64,000 nt of DNA, taken from positions 3,556,850 through 3,620,849 of the forward strand of contig NZ_JACBZA010000001.1 in the NCBI RefSeq assembly GCF_013408535.1, written 5' to 3'. Position numbers and translations under genes: made by a program. The notes beneath the pieces are model-generated. The model worked only from the letters and a program-made list of their open reading frames with translations, was not told the DNA's origin and did no database searches. Below, in pieces: positions 57,033 through 64,000 of the stretch (position 1 is the first letter of the stretch; each line of letters begins with the position of its first letter). The stretch comes from Actinopolymorpha cephalotaxi. Its GTDB lineage: Bacteria > Actinomycetota > Actinomycetes > Propionibacteriales > Actinopolymorphaceae.

Positions 57033-59000
57033 GTGAGCGCACGGAAGTTCCGCTACGGGCCCTGGGACAACGGCCCGGACCCCCTCGCATCGCCGTACGA
57101 CGTCCGCGAGGCGCTGGACCAGCTCGGCCGCGACGTCCTCGCCGGCGGCAGCCTGCGGGAGGCGCTGCGTGACCTGCTGCGGCAGGGCACCCAGGGCCGG
57201 CGCGGGCTGAACGACCTGCAAGCCGCGGCACGGCGCCGCCGGCAGGAGGCACGCCGGCGCGGCAACCTCGCGGGCACGCTGGACCGCGTACGCCAGATGC
57301 TCGACCAGGCGCTGGCCGCGGAGAAGGACACGCTGGCCCGCGACCCCGGCGACGACGCGCGGATGCGGGAGATGGAGCTGGACACCCTCCCCGACGACGT
57401 GGCCCGTGCCGTCCGCGACCTCTCGGCGTACGAATGGCAGTCGGAGGAAGGCCGGCAGGCGTACGAGCAGATCCAGCAGATGCTCCGCCGGGACATCCTG
57501 GACGCGCAGTTCGCCGGGATGAAGCAGGCGTTGTCCGGGCAGGACCCGGCCGCCAGCCAGGCGGTCCGCGACATGCTCGCCGACCTCAACCAGCTGCTGG
57601 CCGCGCACTCCCGTGGCGAGGACACCACCGACCGGTTCGCCGAGTTCATGCAGCGGCACGGGGAGTTCTTTCCCGAGAACCCCGCCGACACCGACGAGCT
57701 GATCGACCTGCTGGCCCGGCGCGCCGCCGCCGCCGAACGCCTGATGCGGTCGCTGTCGCCGCAGCAGCGCGACGAGCTGGCCCAGCTGATGAGCCAGGCG
57801 CTCGGCGACCCCGACCTCGCCAGCCAGCTCGGCCAGCTGCACGACAACCTGCACGCGCTGCGGCCCGGCCTGGACTGGCAGTCGCGCGCCCAGATGCGCG
57901 GCCAGCAGCCGCTCGGGTACGGCGAGGCGGTCGAGGCGGTGGCCGACCTGGCCGACCTGGAGGCGCTCACCGAACAACTCGGCCAGGAACACCCCGGCGC
58001 CACCCTGGACGACGTCGACGTCGAGGCGCTGGAACGCCAGCTCGGCCCGGAGGCCGCGGTCGACATCCGTGCCCTGCGGGAGCTGGAACGCGAACTCGAG
58101 CGCCAGGGCTACGTCTCCCGCGGCGCCGACGGGCTGCGGCTCACCCCGAAGGCGCTGCGCCGGCTGGGCGAGGCGGCGCTGCGGCGGGTGTTCCAGGAGC
58201 TGTCCACCAGCGGGCGCGGCGACCACGACGACCACCGCACCGGCGCCGCGGACGAGCCGACCGGAGCCAGCCGGGAGTGGAGGTTCGGCGACGAGCACCC
58301 CATCGACGCCACCCGTACCGTCCACAACGCCGTGCTGCGCTCGGCCGCCGAACGCCGCCGTCCGCCGCTGTCCCTGTTCGTGGAGGACTTCGAGATCGCC
58401 GAGACCGAACGCCGGTCCTCGGCGGCGGTCGCGCTGTGTGTCGACCTGTCGTACTCCATGATCCAGGAGGGCCGCTGGGGCCCGATGAAACAGACCGCGC
58501 TCGCCCTGTCACACCTGGTCGCCACCAGGTTCCGGCAGGACGCGCTGGAGATCATCGGCTTCGACCGGGTGGCCCGCCGGCTGTCCCCCGTCCAGCTCGC
58601 CGAGATCGAACCGGACTGGATCCAGGGCACCAACCTCCAGCACGCGCTGATGCTGGCCGGCCGCCACGTACGCCGGCACCCCGACGCCGAGCCGGTGATC
58701 CTCGTGGTCACCGACGGCGAGCCGACCGCCCACCTGGAGCCGGACGGTGAGCCGTTCTTCTCCTGGCCGACCACCCACGAGACGCTGCGGGCGACGATCA
58801 CCGAGGTGGACGCGCTGACGAGGTACGGCGCGACGCTGAACCTGTTCATGCTCGGCGAGGACGAGGGGCTGGCCCGGTTCATGGACGCGGTGGCCAGGCG
58901 AAACGGCGGCCGGGTGTTCACGCCCGATCTGGACCGGTTGGGCGATTTCGTGGTGGCCGACTACCTCCGGGCCCGGCGAGGCTTCCGCCGGTCGGCGTGA
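57033..59000 (+). CDS. VWA-domain protein, MoxR partner
   Basis: The 655-residue product has a long charged helical N-terminal part with Gln-rich segments, and a C-terminal von Willebrand A domain (about 460-650) with an intact MIDAS: AVALCVDLSYSMIQEGRWG (DxSxS), WIQGTNLQHALMLAG, and VILVVTDGEPTAH. It has no signal peptide or membrane span. GTG 57033 has GGAGGGCGG upstream. Together with the MoxR-type ATPase it forms a two-gene unit; the ATPase and metal-binding VWA protein usually act together on a client. Confidence 0.87.
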   Translation: MSARKFRYGPWDNGPDPLASPYDVREALDQLGRDVLAGGSLREALRDLLRQGTQGRRGLNDLQAAARRRRQEARRRGNLAGTLDRVRQMLDQALAAEKDTLARDPGDDARMREMELDTLPDDVARAVRDLSAYEWQSEEGRQAYEQIQQMLRRDILDAQFAGMKQALSGQDPAASQAVRDMLADLNQLLAAHSRGEDTTDRFAEFMQRHGEFFPENPADTDELIDLLARRAAAAERLMRSLSPQQRDELAQLMSQALGDPDLASQLGQLHDNLHALRPGLDWQSRAQMRGQQPLGYGEAVEAVADLADLEALTEQLGQEHPGATLDDVDVEALERQLGPEAAVDIRALRELERELERQGYVSRGADGLRLTPKALRRLGEAALRRVFQELSTSGRGDHDDHRTGAADEPTGASREWRFGDEHPIDATRTVHNAVLRSAAERRRPPLSLFVEDFEIAETERRSSAAVALCVDLSYSMIQEGRWGPMKQTALALSHLVATRFRQDALEIIGFDRVARRLSPVQLAEIEPDWIQGTNLQHALMLAGRHVRRHPDAEPVILVVTDGEPTAHLEPDGEPFFSWPTTHETLRATITEVDALTRYGATLNLFMLGEDEGLARFMDAVARRNGGRVFTPDLDRLGDFVVADYLRARRGFRRSA

Positions 59001-59016
59001 CCGAGGCGGGACCGCC

Positions 59017-59022
59017 TAGGCT
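59017..59022 (+). promoter_or_regulatory. Leaderless promoter -10, orn
   Basis: TAGGCT lies 8 bases before the ATG at 59031; only TGACAGTC lies between, so no ribosome site fits. Confidence 0.5.
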
Positions 59023-59030
59023 TGACAGTC

Positions 59031-59663
59031 ATGTACGACCGCTTGGTGTGGATCGACTGTGAGATGACAGGGCTCGACCTCGGAGCCGACGCACTCGTCG
59101 AGGTGGCCGCGCTCGTCACCGACGGGCAGCTCAACGTCCTCGGCGACGGCGTTGACCTGGTGATCAAACCGCCCCAGCCGGCGCTGGACCAGATGCGGGA
59201 CGTCGTGCGCACCATGCACACGTCCTCGGGGCTGCTGGACGAGCTCGCCGGCGGAGTGTCCCTCGCGGAGGCCGAGGAGCGGGTGCTGTCCTACGTCCGC
59301 ACCTACGCGCCCGAGGGCAACAAGGCCCCGCTGGCCGGCAACACCGTGGCCACCGACCGGGCGTTCCTCGCCCGCGACATGCCCACGCTCGAACAGCACC
59401 TGCACTACCGCATCGTGGACGTGTCCTCGATCAAGGAACTCGCCCGCCGCTGGTATCCCCGCGCCTACTTCGCCAGCCCCGGCAAGGTCGGCAACCACCG
59501 GGCCCTCGCCGACATCCGCGAGTCGATCGACGAGCTCCGCTACTACCGCGCCGCGGTGTTCGTGCCGCAGCCGGGGCCGGACACCGCCACCGCGAAGGCG
59601 ATCGCGGACGGGATCCTCGGCCACCCCACCCAGTCCGGACCGGCCACCGACGCGGTGACCTGA
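59031..59663 (+). CDS. orn: Oligoribonuclease
   Basis: Orn degrades 2-5-nt RNA, including pGpG, the breakdown product of c-di-GMP. The 210-residue product has the DEDDh exonuclease residues: [58 protein letters not shown], and the catalytic His in [13 protein letters not shown]. Length and order fit the family. The start is ATG 59031, preceded by a -10 element; the TTG at 59022 is not needed. It lies 30 bp after the VWA gene. A series of in-frame stop codons follows. Confidence 0.93.
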   Translation: MYDRLVWIDCEMTGLDLGADALVEVAALVTDGQLNVLGDGVDLVIKPPQPALDQMRDVVRTMHTSSGLLDELAGGVSLAEAEERVLSYVRTYAPEGNKAPLAGNTVATDRAFLARDMPTLEQHLHYRIVDVSSIKELARRWYPRAYFASPGKVGNHRALADIRESIDELRYYRAAVFVPQPGPDTATAKAIADGILGHPTQSGPATDAVT

Positions 59664-59702
59664 TCGGGGCGCTGACCGGTGACCTGATCGCTGACCTGAT
59701 CT
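59654..59702 (+). repeat. Repeats with in-frame stop codons after orn
   Basis: GGTGACCTGATCG at 59654-59666 and 59678-59690, and a close copy at 59690-59702, surround the orn stop. In the orn frame, TGA occurs at 59661, 59673, 59685 and 59697, exactly every 12 bases. Confidence 0.85.
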
Positions 59703-59729
59703 CGGTGCAGGGGCCGCCGACCGGATCGC

Positions 59730-59735
59730 TATACT
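59730..59735 (+). promoter_or_regulatory. Possible promoter for tRNA-His
   Basis: TATACT is a good -10 hexamer about 75 bases before the tRNA; TAGTCT at 59793-59798 is a second candidate close to the 5' end. No clear -35 is seen for either. Confidence 0.35.
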
Positions 59736-59810
59736 CGTGGCGCCGCGGAGGAATTCGCGGCTGTCGTTCGTAGGGGGACCACTCCGTCCGGATAGTCTCC
59801 CTGTGGCGTG

Positions 59811-59886
59811 GTGGGTGTAGCTCAGCTGGTAGAGCACTGGGTTGTGATCCCAGGTGTCGCGGGTTCAAGTCCCGTCACTCACCCCA
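59811..59886 (+). tRNA. tRNA-His (anticodon GTG)
   Basis: The cloverleaf is complete: acceptor GTGGGTG with CACTCAC, D arm AGCTCAGCTGGTAGAGC, anticodon stem CTGGG/CCCAG around TTGTGAT, T arm GCGGGTTCAAGTCCCGT. The discriminator base is C and the CCA end is encoded at 59884-59886. A G lies just before position 1 (59810), as expected for the extra G of tRNA-His. Confidence 0.97.
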
Positions 59887-59893
59887 TCCTCGT

Positions 59894-59929
59894 AGGGCCG
59901 CTGCCCCGCCTCGTGCGGGCAGCGGCCCT
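59894..59929 (+). terminator. Terminator after tRNA-His
   Basis: A 13-bp perfect stem (AGGGCCGCTGCCC, 59894-59906, with 59917-59929) and 10-base loop is followed by CTCTCTCGTTTCC. Confidence 0.8.
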
Positions 59930-60032
59930 CTCTCGTTTCCGTGCGGCTTCTGCGACCAAGGCGCCTGACCTGGACTTTCACGTCCTGATGACTGGTGGCG
60001 GCTATGAATACCCCAGAACGAAGGGGGCGCAG

Positions 60033-60137
60033 ATGCTTCACCACCATCACCACCACCGGGGTCCAGGCCTCTTCCGGCACGCGTGGGACCGCCACCAGCG
60101 CCGCCGTCTGCTGCGGGCGTTCGCCCGCGGACGGTGA
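60033..60137 (+). CDS. Possible small basic protein with natural His6
   Basis: A 34-residue reading frame starts MLHHHHHHRGPGLFRHAW and ends in a basic RRRLLRAFARGR. The ATG at 60033 has AAGGGGGCG about 5 bases upstream. I know no family for it. The six His codons are mixed CAC/CAT. It could be a small metal- or nucleic-acid-binding peptide, or chance. Confidence 0.35.
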   Translation: MLHHHHHHRGPGLFRHAWDRHQRRRLLRAFARGR

Positions 60138-60405
60138 ACGGATTTTCACGAACCGGGCTTGGGTGATTGCCCGGCCCCGCTCACGCCCGGTCCGATTGCT
60201 CCGCCGCCACTAGGTCGGCTGGACGTACGCGAAGCTCCGCATCGGCCTTTGCGGCGTCGTGTCGTACGACCTCGCCCGGCGAGTCCTGACTGGCGAGACC
60301 CGCTGCCCGGCATCGGGCTCGGCCGTTCTGGAGGACGGCGCGCGGGGTATCCCGTACCGCGAGGGGCGCAGGGCGCAGCCAGCTCAGCCGGACGGGAGGC
60401 GCACA

Positions 60406-61044
60406 GTGCAGGTCACCATCCTCGGCGCGGGCAGCATGAGCCGCGGTATCGCCACCAGACTCCTCGCCGGCGGCCACGAGGTGCACATCCTGGACCGGGA
60501 CGCCGGCCACGCGGCCACCCTGGTGGACGAACTCCGCAGCGCCAGCGACGGCCGGGTCTCCGCCGGAGCCGTCGGCGACAAGCTGATGGGTGACGTGGTG
60601 ATCCTCGCCGTCCCGTACGTCGGGGTCGCCCGGATGATCCGCGCCTACGCCGACCAGCTGCCGGGCCGGGTCCTCGTCGACGTCACCAACCCGGTGAACG
60701 CCGCCTACGACGGGCTGAGCGTGCCGCCGGACACCTCCGCCGCGGAGGAGATCGCGAAGCTGGCTCCGGACAGCACGAAGGTGATCAAGGCGTTCAACAC
60801 GACGTTCGCCGGCACGCTGCTGACCGGCCGGGCCGGCGGGCTGCCGCTGGACGTGCTGATCGCCGGGGACGACGCGGACGCCAAGGCGACGATCGCCCGC
60901 CTGGTCGAGATGGGCGGCATGCGCCCGCTGGACGTCGGCCCGCTGCACCGGGCGCGTCAGCTCGAGGGGATGGGCCTGCTGCACATCACGCTGCAGTTCA
61001 CGATGGGCACGGGGTTCGGCAGCGCGATCAAGATCGTTTCCTGA
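60406..61044 (+). CDS. NADP oxidoreductase, coenzyme F420-dependent type
   Basis: The 212-residue product has the Rossmann start QVTILGAGSMSRGIATRLLA with an IVLDRD-like second strand (HILDRDAGHAATLV), then DVVILAVPYVGVARMIRAYA, LVDVTNPVNAAYDGL and VIKAFNTTFAGTLLTG, the pattern of F420H2:NADP oxidoreductase and related NADPH-dependent F420 reductases. It is expected to shuttle electrons between NADP and F420 or reduce a small compound. GTG 60406 has GGGAGG upstream. The gap before it (60138-60405) shows no gene. Confidence 0.82.
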   Translation: MQVTILGAGSMSRGIATRLLAGGHEVHILDRDAGHAATLVDELRSASDGRVSAGAVGDKLMGDVVILAVPYVGVARMIRAYADQLPGRVLVDVTNPVNAAYDGLSVPPDTSAAEEIAKLAPDSTKVIKAFNTTFAGTLLTGRAGGLPLDVLIAGDDADAKATIARLVEMGGMRPLDVGPLHRARQLEGMGLLHITLQFTMGTGFGSAIKIVS

Positions 61045-61061
61045 CCGCCTGGGGTCTGTCC

Positions 61062-61067
61062 TAGTCT
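61062..61067 (+). promoter_or_regulatory. Leaderless promoter -10, FAD oxidoreductase
   Basis: TAGTCT lies 7 bases before the ATG at 61075, with no ribosome site. Confidence 0.5.
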
Positions 61068-61074
61068 TCGGGGC

Positions 61075-62684
61075 ATGGAGTCGTACGACGTCGCCGTGGT
61101 CGGAGGCGGCCACAACGCCCTGGTCGCGGCGGCCTACCTCGCCCGCGCAGGCCTGTCGGTGATCGTCCTGGAGCGACTGGACCACCTCGGTGGCGCCGCG
61201 GTGAGCGAGCGGCCGTTCGCGGGCCAGGACGCCCGGCTGTCGCGGTACTCCTACCTCGTGAGCCTGCTCCCCGACCGGATCGTCGCCGACCTGGACCTGC
61301 GGCTCGACCTGCGGTCCCGTTCGGTCGCGTCGTACACCCCGGTGGTCCGCGACGGCACCCCCACCGGCCTGATGGTGGAGCGCGAGCCGGGGCCGGCGAC
61401 CGAGGAGTCGTTCCGGTCGCTGACCGGGTCGGACCGGGAGTACGCCGCGTGGCGGGGGTTCTACGGCGAACTGGAGGGCGTGGCCGAAGCGCTGGCCCCC
61501 ACCCTGCTGGAGCCGCTGCGGCCCGCCGCCGAGGCCCGCAACGAGATCGGCGCGCGGGCGTGGGACCGGTTCGTGGACCGGCCGCTCGGCGAGGTGGTCG
61601 AGCAGACCTTCGCCGACGATCTCGTACGCGGCGTCGTCCTCACCGACGGGGTGATCGGGACGTTCACCCACGCGCACGACCCGTCGCTGCGGCAGAACCG
61701 CTGCTTCCTCTACCACCTGATCGGCAACGGCACCGGTGAGTGGCGTGTGCCGGTGGGCGGGATGGGCGCGGTCTCCGGCGCGCTCGCCACCGCCGCACGG
61801 CAGGCGGGTGCGACGTTGCGTACCGGCACCGAGGTCACCGCGGTCGAGGTCGACGGCACGTCGGCGCGAGTGGCCTTCACCGACGAGGACGGCGAGCACG
61901 CCGTCGCCGCGTCGTACGTCCTGGCCGGGTGTGCGCCCGCCACCCTGGACCGGCTGCGGGGGCGTACGCCTGCCGAGGTGCCCGAGGGCGCCCAGCTCAA
62001 GCTCAACCTGCTGCTGACCCGGCTGCCGAAGCTGCGTTCGGGCGCCGACCCGCGGCAGGCGTACGCCGGGACGTTCCACATCGACGAGGGGTACGCCGAA
62101 CTACAGCGGGCGTACGACGAGGCAGCCGGAGGCCGGCTGCCCACCCGTCCGCCGGGTGAGATCTACTGCCACACCCTCACCGACCCGACGATCCTCGCGC
62201 CCGACCTCGCCGAACGGGGCTGGCACACGCTCACGTTGTTCGGCGTACACGCGCCGGCCCGGCTGTTCGGCGGCAGCGAGGCGGACCACGCCGCGTCGCG
62301 GGACGCCGCCGCGGCGGCCTACCTGGCCGGCCTGAACGCCCACCTCGCCGAGCCGATCGAGGACTGCCTGGCCACCGACCGGGACGGGCGGCCCTGCGTG
62401 GAGGCGAAGACGCCGCTCGACGTCGAGGCCTCGGTGGGAATGCCGGGCGGGCACATCTTCCACGGGGACCTCGCCTGGCCGTGGGCGGAGACGCGCGACG
62501 AGGAGGGTACGTGGGGGGTCGAGACGGACGTACCGAATCTCCTGATCTGCGGCAGCGGCGCCCGGCGCGGCGGGGCGGTCAGCGGGATCGGCGGGCACAA
62601 CGCCGCCCAGGCCGTCCTCCAGCGGTGGGACCGAACCCGCAATTCGCCCGCCGGGACCCACACTGCTAACATCTCCGATGCCAC

Positions 62685-62694
<10 letters not shown>
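61075..62694 (+). CDS. FAD-dependent oxidoreductase, phytoene desaturase/PYROXD2-like
   Basis: The 539-residue product has YDVAVVGGGHNALVAAAYLA and VIVLERLDHLGGAAVSE (dinucleotide fold with the GG doublet), a central FAD/substrate domain (WRVPVGGMGAVSGALATAAR) and a C-terminal PNLLICGSGARRGGAVSGIG. It is a second member of the family seen at 46841-48451, with little resemblance outside motifs. The stop TAG (62692-62694) is made of bases 8-10 of the tRNA-Lys gene, so the two genes overlap by 10 bp. The last 20 residues are probably an add-on. Confidence 0.85.
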
Positions 62695-62757
<63 letters not shown>

Positions 62758-62762
62758 CAGCG

Positions 62763-62801
62763 GGCGGTTGACCAGCAGAGATGCAGGTCAACCGCCTTTC
62801 T
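62763..62801 (+). terminator. Terminator after tRNA-Lys
   Basis: An 11-bp perfect stem (GGCGGTTGACC with its complement at 62786-62796) and a 12-base loop is followed by TTTCT. Confidence 0.75.
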
Positions 62802-63270
62802 CGTCCCACGGCACGGCAGCTGATCTGCCCCATGACCACCACCGCCGCCGTACCCGTGCCTGCGAGCCCATCGCGACCCGTGATGCACCAAGTAGCCCGG
62901 CCGTGTCGGATTGCTCGCGAAGATCGCGATACGTGTCCGGCAGGTCACGGACGCTGCCTGCCGACACAAGACCGGTTCGTCGGCGAAGCGCTCCCCCGCC
63001 CTCCCGGCCCCCAAGTCGCACCACGACTCCCCGACCTCGACCGTACCCGCCTCCAGGTCGACCCACATCCCAGACGATGGTCGCCCGTCCCCACCGATCT
63101 GCGGCCGTTGGTGGCGGCGTCAAAGACAATGAGAAGCCACGCACATTTGCAACCTACTGACGAGACCACGGTTCCACGCCAATACTGTTGTCACCGCCGA
63201 CCGCACCACGGCCCCTCCGCCTGAGCGGAACTAAGGCAGTGCCAAATTGGCGGGCCCTTTAGTAGTAGGG
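62802..63270. other. Gap after tRNA-Lys, no clear gene
   Basis: Several frames are open here on both strands but none has a recognised family or a good start. GC falls towards 63270. On the minus strand the words LPDTYRDLREQSDTAG and WVDLEAGTVEVGESW look protein-like but are in different frames, so this may be a decayed gene. Confidence 0.4.
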
Positions 63271-64000
63271 GTGGGTTCGTTGTCAACAAACCAAGACGAG
63301 AAAACTTCCAGGGAACGACTATGGAAATATGCACCTGGAATCCTCAGCGCGACCGTCGTCGTGACGGGGCTTGTCGTCTATGGCGTGCTCGCAACTGCCT
63401 ACGATCGCTTCTACTCAGAGCTAGGACTGACTCCCGCCGATGTCGGGTTACAGTATGGCAAGACTTTGGGTGGTGCCGCGGCGCTGGCGTTGCTTTTCAT
63501 TCTGATAGCGCCTTTTCTAGCCTTGGGTATAAGGTATCTATTGAATCAGATGCGTGCACTGCCACGGAGACGGTTAAATGTAGCCCTGATCATACTAGTT
63601 GTCGTAGCGGCCGTCGCATGGCTAATAGCAAGTTTGAACCTGGGATTCCTAACCGGAGGCGTATTGCTCGCCGTGGTAATCGCTTTCTATGCCGGAGTTA
63701 AGAGCAAGGACTGGAAGGAAGACGGCGCAGCCGTTGCGGCCGCGGCCGTTGCGGCCGGGATTACCTGGCTTTTCCTTTCTACTGGCGTGGGACTGTATGC
63801 CAACTACTATGCGAACAGCGTCAAGCGCGGCGATTGGATCAAACCGCCGGAGAGTGGCAGCCTCGTCTTCTTCTCAGTCCGAGCGATGCCAACAAACTTC
63901 GTACCGGCAACGCGGTCGCCGACCGATCTTGCCTTTGCCAGAGCTCACGAGAACCATCGACTGCTCTTTCTCGGCGTATCGAACGGACTCCTCATCATCT
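63271..64000 (+). CDS. Membrane protein of unknown function, 3' end outside window
   Basis: The open frame runs to the right edge (about 243 residues visible). It has about five membrane segments (ILSATVVVTGLVVYGVLATA; AALALLFILIAPFLALGI; VALIILVVVAAVAWLIA; GGVLLAVVIAFYAG; AAVAAGITWLFLSTGVGLYA), followed by a soluble segment. A stretch FYSELGLTPADVGLQYGKT precedes the second span. The start is uncertain: GTG 63271 or TTG 63280. GC is clearly lower than in the rest of the window, and TTA, CTA, ATA and AGA codons occur often. I do not recognise the family. It is probably horizontally acquired. Confidence 0.7.
   Translation, partial: MGSLSTNQDEKTSRERLWKYAPGILSATVVVTGLVVYGVLATAYDRFYSELGLTPADVGLQYGKTLGGAAALALLFILIAPFLALGIRYLLNQMRALPRRRLNVALIILVVVAAVAWLIASLNLGFLTGGVLLAVVIAFYAGVKSKDWKEDGAAVAAAAVAAGITWLFLSTGVGLYANYYANSVKRGDWIKPPESGSLVFFSVRAMPTNFVPATRSPTDLAFARAHENHRLLFLGVSNGLLII

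Overview
The window is a high-GC, gene-dense stretch of chromosome from an actinobacterium (Actinomycetota). The evidence is strong GC bias at third codon positions, many GTG starts, several apparently leaderless promoters (TAnnnT about 7 bases before the start codon), a Streptomyces-type gas vesicle cluster, a DUF222/HNH (13E12-type) gene, DUF5709, a SigB/F/G-type sigma factor, LigD and a paired clpP operon. Genus is not certain; the mix of glycoside hydrolases and secreted proteins would fit Actinopolymorpha/Nocardioides-like soil actinobacteria or a streptomycete relative.

Layout. 1-1029: 5' part of a GH116 glycosidase on the minus strand. 1481-7770: compact plus-strand gas vesicle operon in the order gvpO, gvpJ, gvpL, a fused gvpS-gvpK, gvpA, gvpF, gvpG, gvpY-like, gvpZ. 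8064-14396: a GNAT acetyltransferase, a GH9 cellulase lipoprotein, a small disordered protein, a pyruvate-oxidase-like TPP enzyme and a sigma factor. 14674-23264: a large YdiJ-type FAD/Fe-S dehydrogenase, two regulator/NmrA-reductase pairs (AraC and HxlR) and a triple-GAF protein that lacks a working kinase core. 23594-32136: a secreted beta-propeller, a sugar isomerase/oxidoreductase pair, a DEAD-box helicase and a phosphotransferase. 32229-37857: a frameshifted DUF222-HNH gene with a LexA-like box at its start, a P450/ferredoxin pair and a LigD-type ligase. 37862-48931: an orphan peptide-binding lipoprotein, a PPOX protein, a GH13 alpha-glucosidase, a histidine kinase with two response regulators, an SRPBCC protein, a phytoene-desaturase-like oxidoreductase and DUF5709. 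49223-55502: a clpP pair, a remnant of a MalG-type permease, TetR with SRPBCC, an HtrA-like protease and a GGDEF protein. 55551-62757: MoxR ATPase with a VWA protein, oligoribonuclease, tRNA-His, an F420-type NADP reductase, a second FAD oxidoreductase and tRNA-Lys(CTT). 63271-64000: a membrane protein with much lower GC and rare codons, probably the edge of an acquired island beside tRNA-Lys.

The gas vesicle operon is the one multi-gene system: GvpA (shell), GvpJ and GvpS (minor GvpA paralogues), GvpF/L/G/K (assembly), GvpO and GvpY/Z (actinobacterial accessories). Its unusual points are the single-chain GvpS-GvpK fusion, strongly charged low-complexity tails on four proteins, and a five-copy 15-bp repeat whose every unit carries an in-frame stop codon after gvpA.

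A recurring feature of the window is short tandem repeats at gene 3' ends. In three cases (gvpA, the propeller gene, orn) the repeat includes the stop codon and keeps the frame, giving 3 to 6 in-frame stops in series. No CRISPR array, insertion sequence, rRNA or replication origin was seen.
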